Of a stretch of DNA of 64,000 nucleotides, positions 38,201 through 47,200 are shown piece after piece (positions within the stretch are counted from its first letter, which is position 1; each line of letters opens with the position of its first letter). The position numbers and the translations under genes are program-made. Below the pieces are notes generated by a model. The model saw only the letters and a program-made list of their open reading frames with translations. It ran no database searches and was not told the origin of the DNA. The DNA comes from Escarpia spicata (taxonomy: Eukaryota > Annelida > Polychaeta > Sabellida > Siboglinidae), in assembly GCA_963995525.1 (NCBI GenBank), contig OZ023214.1, positions 33,004,887-33,068,886 on the forward strand, given 5' to 3'.

Positions 38201-41200
38201 AGGCATTCATTCAGAAATAAAACATGAAGAATGTTTGTGAGAGACATGCATTGTGGCAAGTTATGTATTGGACGATAACTATGTCAACAGGCAGCAACGT
38301 GTTATTAGTGACCATTTTCCATTTACAAAAAGTAACCCCGTTCTGTTTACGCTGTCAGTTCTCATGTTCAGTCAACCGTGACTCAGCCGGTTTCAAATCT
38401 AGGTTTATTGCGATTGCGACTGTCACGTAGTTGCACGCATTCAGTCATTGTATGCATTAATAATGACCACTCCATGACTACTGTCTACGCGTGTGTTTTC
38501 ACACAGTTTGCTCAGCCATCATGCACACATCAAGGGTTCATCGAAGAGCGGTAACGTTGTTGCTGTTCAGAGTTGGCCATTCACCGCAGATCTGGAGTTG
38601 TCTGAAAAAGCAATGTCATTCGTTGTTAAGAGAAACATTTGTTTTTTGGACCTCATTCACGTTGTGTGTAGTAACTACATTCACGTTGTAATTAGTGATT
38701 ATGCTTGCCTAATTAATGTATAAATACATACAATTATAGATTTTTATTAATTTATATTTTGAGGCACATTTGTATGTAGATTCAAGATTCAATAACGTTA
38801 TTGTTTGTTTAAGACATTGCATTAAAACGGAAATTTTCCTTTAGATACACATTGAAATGCCACTAATGAAAATGGTACAACACATAAAATTTGTAAAACA
38901 CGTCACGGTCAACACTAAACAAATTTTAAAACATAATTGCCACTACAAATTAGCATTTAAGATTAAAATGCAGAGGGAATAAACGATTTCTTAAAAAGAC
39001 TTTTTCCTCGCTAATGGCAGTTTAAAACGTCTCCCGGACAGAAGTTTCTGGAAAGCTGCATTCACAGGATGAACCGGGTCGTATAATATTTGAGCAGCTT
39101 TGGGAGGGTCTTAAACATGAAATCTAGGTATCCTCATTCACAACAGCGATCTACAGTTTGGCTGTGTAAGCAAACTCCTCCTGCAACTTGCAGTTTATCA
39201 GTATTATGCCCCCAGGGAATAGTCAGAAAATGTAGTTTGAAGCAACATGCGTAATTGCTTGAAGCAATAAACAATTACTCTTGCCATTACTGGCTTTGTG
39301 TGTTTCTTGTTTGGATCACGGGGCTGTCTGTTGCAGGCTTGAGGCATGTGTGCAAATTAAGTAGCACTCCCAAAGGGATATTTTTTTAATTTTTATGTTT
39401 TTGAGGGGCTGGGTATTGGACTATTCTCACATAAAATCAGCCACAGCTATGACATGGTTTCTTCTTTGAAAGTGTCCTGATTTTCTGGTAAGATTAACCT
39501 AAATTAGTAAGTTTATCTTTTTTGCTTTTACCTTTTTAACAATGAATAGCCATTATCTGGAAGTACAGTTACCTGTGTGAATCCAGTGTTGGCTCAACAG
39601 AGCTTTTAACACCCTCACAATGTCCATATCACCATTGTAATGTGTTGGTTTTGGTAGTCATGTGACATAATTAATGATCGTCACATGACAGCAGTTCTAA
39701 GAATGTTGTGGGAAGATTGTAGCCGGCATCTGGCAAAGAATGATCAACAAAGCTATTTAGATTTGAGAGAGGCGACTAATGATCAACAGAGACACTGACT
39801 ACGATGTTCCCGTGATATTCTTAGAACACTTTTGTATTGTGTTATGTTTTTATATCAGCTGCATAATGTTTTCTAATTGATCAGACACGATTCAGCATCA
39901 GGATTACGTTGTCCCTTTACAATTTTAGATATTCCAGTGAAGTCTGAGACAGAGTTACAAAATTATTATTTAACAAGTGTCATTATGTGAATGACATTCA
40001 CTAGGTGGAACCACTTGCACAATTGCTTTATTAACACTGGGGAGGGGGCACCACATTTACCTAGGAGTTTTTAATAAACTACACCACCTATGGCTCAACT
40101 CTGACTGTATGCCACTGTTGCTGTAGAATTCACACGAAGCACATTCTCCTCAGTTCTTGATCCATGTCACTGTCTACTAATCCTGATTATGTTTTCTGTT
40201 TTCTTGCAGTTCACTTCCGTGCTATGGCCGTTTACCCGAATCTGAAACCGTATCTCGGAGCCCTGGACATAGACCTCATTGTGAGTACAGTGTTCATGAT
40301 ATCTTGTTCAGTGTTGTATTTTGTTCTGGACATAAACCTCATTGTGAGTACAGTGTTCATGATATCTAGGTCAGTGTTGTATTTTGTTCTGGTCATAGAC
40401 CTCATTGTGAGTACAGTGTTCATGATATCTTGTTCAGTGTTGTATTTTGTTCTGGACATAGACCTCATTGTGAGTACAGTGTTCATGATATCTAGTTCAG
40501 TGTTGTATTTTGTTCTGGACATATACCTCATTGTGAGTACAGTGTTCATGATATCTAGTTCAGTGTTGTATTTTGTTCTGGACATAGACCTCATTGTGAG
40601 TACAGTGTTCATGATATCTAGGTCAGTGTTGTATTTTGTTCTGGACATAGATCTCATTGTGAGTACAGTGTTCATGATATCTAGTTCAGTGTTGTATTTT
40701 GTTCTGGACATAAACCTCATTGTGAGTACAGTGTTCATGATATCTAGGTCAGTGTTGTATTTTGTTCTGGACATAGACCTCATTGTGAGTACAGTGTTCA
40801 TGGTAATTAACACAGGATGTGCATAATTCATAATAACAACTTTATTTATACAGTAAAATCCTACGTAAAACCCTGGTAATGTTTACAACCAACCAAGATT
40901 GTAAATATAAGCAATAGTAAACTAAAGATTACATGTTTCCAAGATTTAAGTACACAAAATTTAAATAGACAAACTAAACTGTGTGATGAATAAAGTGTAA
41001 AGTACCATAGGTAGTTAACAAATAAATATGTTGGGAGTTACATGCAAATAAGGATTACTAGAAAAATTACAGTACAATTTATAATAGTCAGTAAAGTAAT
41101 AATTAATAAATAACTAAAATAATAAACTGTTGTTTTGAATCTTCTTGATGGTATTCAGGGGTTCTGAGGTTTTAACCCCAATGTCTAGATAGCACCAGAC

Positions 41201-44200
41201 ATTACTCAGTCATGATTAGTCAACGATTACTAACATTAACAATGCCAGTGTTGAAATAGGAATGTTGTTTGTTTTACAGGATGCTGAAGGAAACAAGATC
41301 AAGCAGTACAAGGGTGTAACAAACCCCGGCCATAACGGTAAGTCATGGCCTCGGTAGTGTTCCTATTTGTCTGAAGAAGGCACCACTGTAGCATATTGCT
41401 CACTTGTGAAAACAGATACATTATATAGTCAATCTATTGTCTTTAATTTTTTTAAACGCCTCTGCAAGACTGTATACATTCTAAAAGGTGTGGTAGGTGA
41501 TTATTAAGTGTTGGAAGGCATACAAGAAACGTGGTATTCTGAAGTTAATGGACAATACTGTAAAGGCTATATCAAATCCTACGATGATTTCTCAAAGTAA
41601 TACAATATACCGTACATGTGTAGTTTGGTTTGGCTCTATTACCAGTCGACAGTTAACAGGTTGAAAGGATTAATGATTTGTAGCACATTAAATTGTGCAT
41701 GAAACTTATTGCACAATATTTTCTATTTATAAAAGGACTGCTAAATTTTCAGTGAATATGCATAATTATTTAATTTGTAGTTATGGATAATGTACAACAT
41801 AAAATGTGTCATAGACCAAAGCATCTGTAAAACTTCTGTTTTTTAATATTAACTTTTTGGCTTTGCAAGAAAGATATGTTTGTCACTAATTTAGTATATC
41901 TGATCAAACTTGACATTCTTGTTAAGATAATGTTCTCACTCAATCCTGATGTCACTTTGCCCTCTGTGTCAGGGGTCATCACGAAGGAGCTGCAGCTATC
42001 AGACCAACCCGTCCTTGGAGACTGGAAGGTCAACGTCAAAGCTTTGGTGGGTGATAAGGTTTTCTGTGTTAGTAATAACTTCAATAATTAACTGTTCTTG
42101 GACAAAACAGTAAGACACAAAGGTAAACTGTAATTTATCTTGTTTATATTTATATAATAAATGTGCAAAACAAATGAGGCATACTTAGTGTTGGACATCT
42201 AGTATTGAATTGTGGCTTGGATATAAGCACCAGCGTGCGCCACACTCACAACATGCAGTTAAAGTTATTTGTTGTATTATTTAATACTTATTAATTGCAA
42301 CATGTGTCCAGGTATGGGTTTGGGTCATAACATTGTTTGCTTTGGCAGTGGTGTGACATAGAAACAAGATCGATATTTATAACAGAAATAAGAAAAAAAG
42401 AGTTAGACACATGGACGGCCATTGTATGCACAAACAGTGACCAGTCAATTTAGTGATACACCTTTTGTCTTCTGTCAATAAAAATAAAAAAAGTAAATAA
42501 CCTATTTGTTACAGAAATTAGGAAAACATTTTTCTGTCATATATAATTAAACCATGCTTTTTCTATTTTGCAGGGGAATCTTGAGACAAAAACCTTCACC
42601 GTGGCTGAGTACGGTAAGTGTTTCTACTGTCAATTTATGACATTGGTGACAGTTTATTTTCAAGTTGAGAAAACTAAGGAAACTGTGCTCACTTCTAATC
42701 TTGTGCCCATTTAATTGTGTATAGTTACGAATTTAGAAACTACAGGTTCATGTTCAAATTATTTCAAATGATGGCATGGACTCACAGAGCCAGTGGTCTC
42801 AATCTGCTAAACCTTACACGGACGCTGCTTTAGCTGCCATTATTTAAGACACTTGCTCTAATAATGACCCTAACCCCAAAGAAATAAGTGCTGTGAATGC
42901 CTTGTCAAAGACCTGAATAGCGAGGTGACCTTATTAGTGGGACTAATTTCCTATACTTTACTGTAACAAAACAAAATTTTGGACTGTCCCGCTGGGACCT
43001 TAATTGTGAGGTGGCTGTATTACCGAGGTGACCGTGAAGTGAGGTTCGACTAGTTCTAGTTTGTTTATGACCTTGCTGCTACTGTTACAGTGCTGCCAAA
43101 GTTTGAAGTGACAATCGACGCCCCGTCTTTCTTCTACTACCTGGACAGTATGCTCAGCCTGAATGTTGGGGCCAAGTAAGTTGCCTTTTCTGTTATCTAG
43201 TTTGTTATCAGTTCGTTATAAACGTTAAAAGACATGTGACTTGCAACAGAAAGACGGGTATTAAATTTGCAAAGTTGTGAAATAGAGTTTTGTACGTTTT
43301 TTGATTCCACTCATTGTAAGCTTTAAAATTACACCTCACGTGTTGAAATTGGACACAATAAATCCACCTGACGCTGAATCAAATGCACAATCAGATTATC
43401 GGTGCTCAGTTGACGACCACAATCTTTGTCTTCTTCATTCCTGTTCCGTTGAATGTTTGATAGCTGTAAAATCCTGCTGCTTTGTTTCTCTTCCATTGAG
43501 TCTTAGATAGCCGTAGGATCCTTCTAATTGGCTGTCGACCTACCGGGTATTGAATATTAGATAGCTATGGGATCTTTCTACTTGGTTTCTATTCCATTGA
43601 GTCTTAGATAGCCGTAGGATCCTTCTACTTGGCTGTTGACCTACCGGGTATTGAATATTAGATAGCTATGGGATCTTTCTGCTTGGTTTCTATTCCATTG
43701 AGTGTTAGATAGCCGTAGGATCCTTCTACTTGGCTCTTGACCTATTGAATATTAGATAGCTATGGGATCTTTCTACTTGGTTTCCATTCCATTGAGTCTT
43801 AGATAGCCGTAGGATCCTTCTACTTGGCTGTTGACCTACCGGGTATTGAATATTAGATAGCTATGGGATCTTTCTACTTGGTTTCTATTCCATTGAGTGT
43901 TAGATAGTCGTAGGATCCTTCTACTTGGCTCTTGACCTGTTGAATATTAGATAGCTATGGGATCTTTCTACTTGGTTTCTATTCTGTTGAAAATTAATAT
44001 AGCTGTAAGATTCTTCTGCTTAGTTTCTATTCTATTGAATGTTAGATAGCTGTACGATCCTATCTTCAGTAGTTTTTGATTTAATTCTAAAAATGAAGAA
44101 AACTTTTTAAATGTATGTTTTCAGAAAAATATGTTTAAAAATGGGACTATTTTGAAAATCAATGTCCAGTGCAGTCTTACGTTTAGTATTTGATTAGTTT

Positions 44201-47200
44201 TGGATTATTTGACCCAAAAAATAGACCACAATTTAAAAGGTGAGATTATAAATTTAAAACATGAGATTATAAATTTAAAACATGAGATTGTAAGGTGTGC
44301 GTTTCTGTCAAAATCACAAAAATAATGGGACATGACCTAGAACTAGAAGGCTATTTATGGCTCAGGTGCAGAATAAGCCTTTGTGACTTAATACCTGGTT
44401 CACTTTGGCAGATCACACACTATGATACAACGGCTGTGCTCAATAACTAACATGCAAATTAAAGCAAACATTAACTAAAGAAAGTGGGATATCTTTACCA
44501 TGAGGTGGGTCGTTACATTGTTATAGTATAGCGACACCCGGGTAATTTTACCATGCGTGTTGTAACACCGTCTGACACAGACACTTGTGTAGAATCTTTA
44601 CATGGCTGCATGGTGATGACATCATCAGGTGTGTAGAATCCTTACATGGCTGCATGGTGATGACATCATCAGGTGTGTAGAATCCTTACATGGCTGCATG
44701 TTAATGACATCATCAGGTGTGTAGAATCCTTACATGGCTGCATGGTGATGACATCATCAGGTGTGTAGAATTCTTACATGGCTGCATGGTGATGACATCA
44801 TCAGGTGTGTAGAATCCTTACATGGCTGCATGGTAATGACATCATCGGGTGTGTAGAATCCTTACATGGCTGCATGGTGATGACATCATCAAGTGTGTAG
44901 AATCCTTACATGGCTGCATGGTGATGACATCATCAGGTATGTAGAATCTTTACGTGGCTGCATTGTGAGGACATCATCAGGTGTGTAGAATCTTTACATG
45001 GCTGCATGGTGATGACATTATCAGGTGTGTAGAATCTTTACATGGCTGCATGGTGATGACATCATCAGGTGTGTAGAATCTTTACATAGCAGCATGGTGA
45101 TGACATCATCAGGTGTGTAGAATCTTTACAAAACTGCATGGTGATGACATCATCAGGTGTGTAGAATAATATGTCTTTATGACATCATCATGTCTGTGCT
45201 TCAGGTACACCTACGGAAAGAAAGTGAAGGGAGTCGCTGAGATTGTCGTGCAGTTGAAGTATCAGTCGTACGAGCTGAATGGCAGAGAACCTCCTCAGCA
45301 CAAGATAACAGTACAAGACGTAAGTCAACAACAAAACAGATATTGAGTTCTTGTAGCGTGCTAAAATATTTAGAGCCAGTTGGTAAAATTTGCTGATAAA
45401 CTGGAGTTCTGAGTCCACCGACTACACGGTCGGACTGGCAAAAATGCTGGCCCATCTTTTCAGCAGATATCTGAATTCATACTTACGAAATGGACATGGC
45501 AAATGTTGTTTGCATTTTGCATTAACGTGCAGAGGCTTATTATTGCAGACACTAACTTTTGAACAGGACTGCCAGCTTGATATAATTTAAGTATATCATC
45601 TGACCTATTTAATAATAATACAACAATAGTAAGGTAACTTCTACTGCGCCTAAACCCTTGGAAAACAAGCTCGGAGGCGCATCAATCTCAAAATCGATAA
45701 GCAGTATCCAAGCTGTCAACAGATGGATGGATACACCAGGGAGCTATGGCAGATAAGCAGTGTTGTAAAGATAAGTTTTTAAATGACGGCGGAATTGTGT
45801 ACAAGTAAATTTACCTAGAATTAAACGAAGAGATTGGGGTCGATACTGCATAGCTTCAAGCAGCGCCATCTGGTGTCTGGCAGCGCGAGCAGTAAATGCT
45901 GGTACAGGACCTTGTAAATTTAGCAATTTATTTTTTAGAGCATAAGTAAATATGTACCATTAAAACCGTTGATGTCCTTTAGTTTGATGGCTCCACAACC
46001 GTGAAGATGACCCAAGAAGAATTACTGGGGCTTATTATGCCACCAACCGCGGGACGTGGCTCGATTGTTCCCCTTGATGTGTTCAAATACAAGAAGATTC
46101 TTGTGTCGGCCAATGTCACCGAGGGAGTGTCGGGTATTACACTCTCGGACAACGCTGAAATCCAGGTGAAAACGCAACGTCACGAGCTCAAGTTCCTGTC
46201 AGCAACGCCCTCTAGCTTCAAGCCTGGTCTCACATACATTGGCTTCGTAAGTATAGTGTGTGTGTGTTGTGCATGTATATAAATAAATATCTGTATTATA
46301 AAACAATACGGTTCTCTGTCTGTTTGGACCAACATCTCTGTTAGTTTTGCGTGTATGGGATTGTATGCGATCTAGTGGGCTCAATGGGGGTGGTTCGTAG
46401 ATTTAGATTTTTTTTCGAAATTCATCAAAGGGTTGAGGATCTTGGTCATAAGTTTAAAATGGTACTTAATTCTGTCACTTTTGCATGTATACAACTGAAA
46501 TTTAGTGCTATCTAGCATAACCATTGGTATGTTTTGTAGATTACGTGGAAATCTTGGGTCACAATTTAGAAACAGTTTTTTGTGCTGGCGGATGCTGCCA
46601 ATTTGTTTGATCCATGTCATTATTAAAGATAATAATGCTGCCTAAAATTATATTGCTAGATGTAACCAGGAATGTTTATTATGTGGCCTATTAGAAAATA
46701 CACCAAACTGCCTTTTTTATTCTTTGTTTATTAACATTTAGATATTCTTAATACTAGAATAAATATTGGTGGTATACTGCATTTAATATACCTGAAACTG
46801 TATTCATAATATGAACATTTTGCCAGTAAGATGTTTAAACTGTAAAGATAATATTCAATGACTGGATAGTCTGTCAGTACCCATGTGTGGTGTACGTGTT
46901 ACAGATCCAGCTGAGCCAAATGGACGGTTCCCCTCCGTCACCGTTAGACCTGATCGGCAAGAACGGTCAACCAAAGACAATGCAAATGGTGTTCACAGGG
47001 ACGATTAACAAACCTTCATACAAGAGAGAAAAACTTAACGAGAGCTTCCCGATTCAGCCATCTGGACTCGTCCGATTCTCAGTCAAAGTGCCGGAGAACT
47101 TTGATTCCCTTGACATTTCGGTTAGTGTCATATACCAGTGTGATGTTTTGTATAACTAAAATAGCTAAATTCTCCTAACTTGTTGACTTTAAATTACATC

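Noticed and set aside
40232..40831. 199-residue minus-strand ORF across the 63-bp array
   Set aside because: Repeat length is a multiple of three, so any stop-free unit gives a long frame; the plus strand is explained by exon 5 and its duplicated donor.
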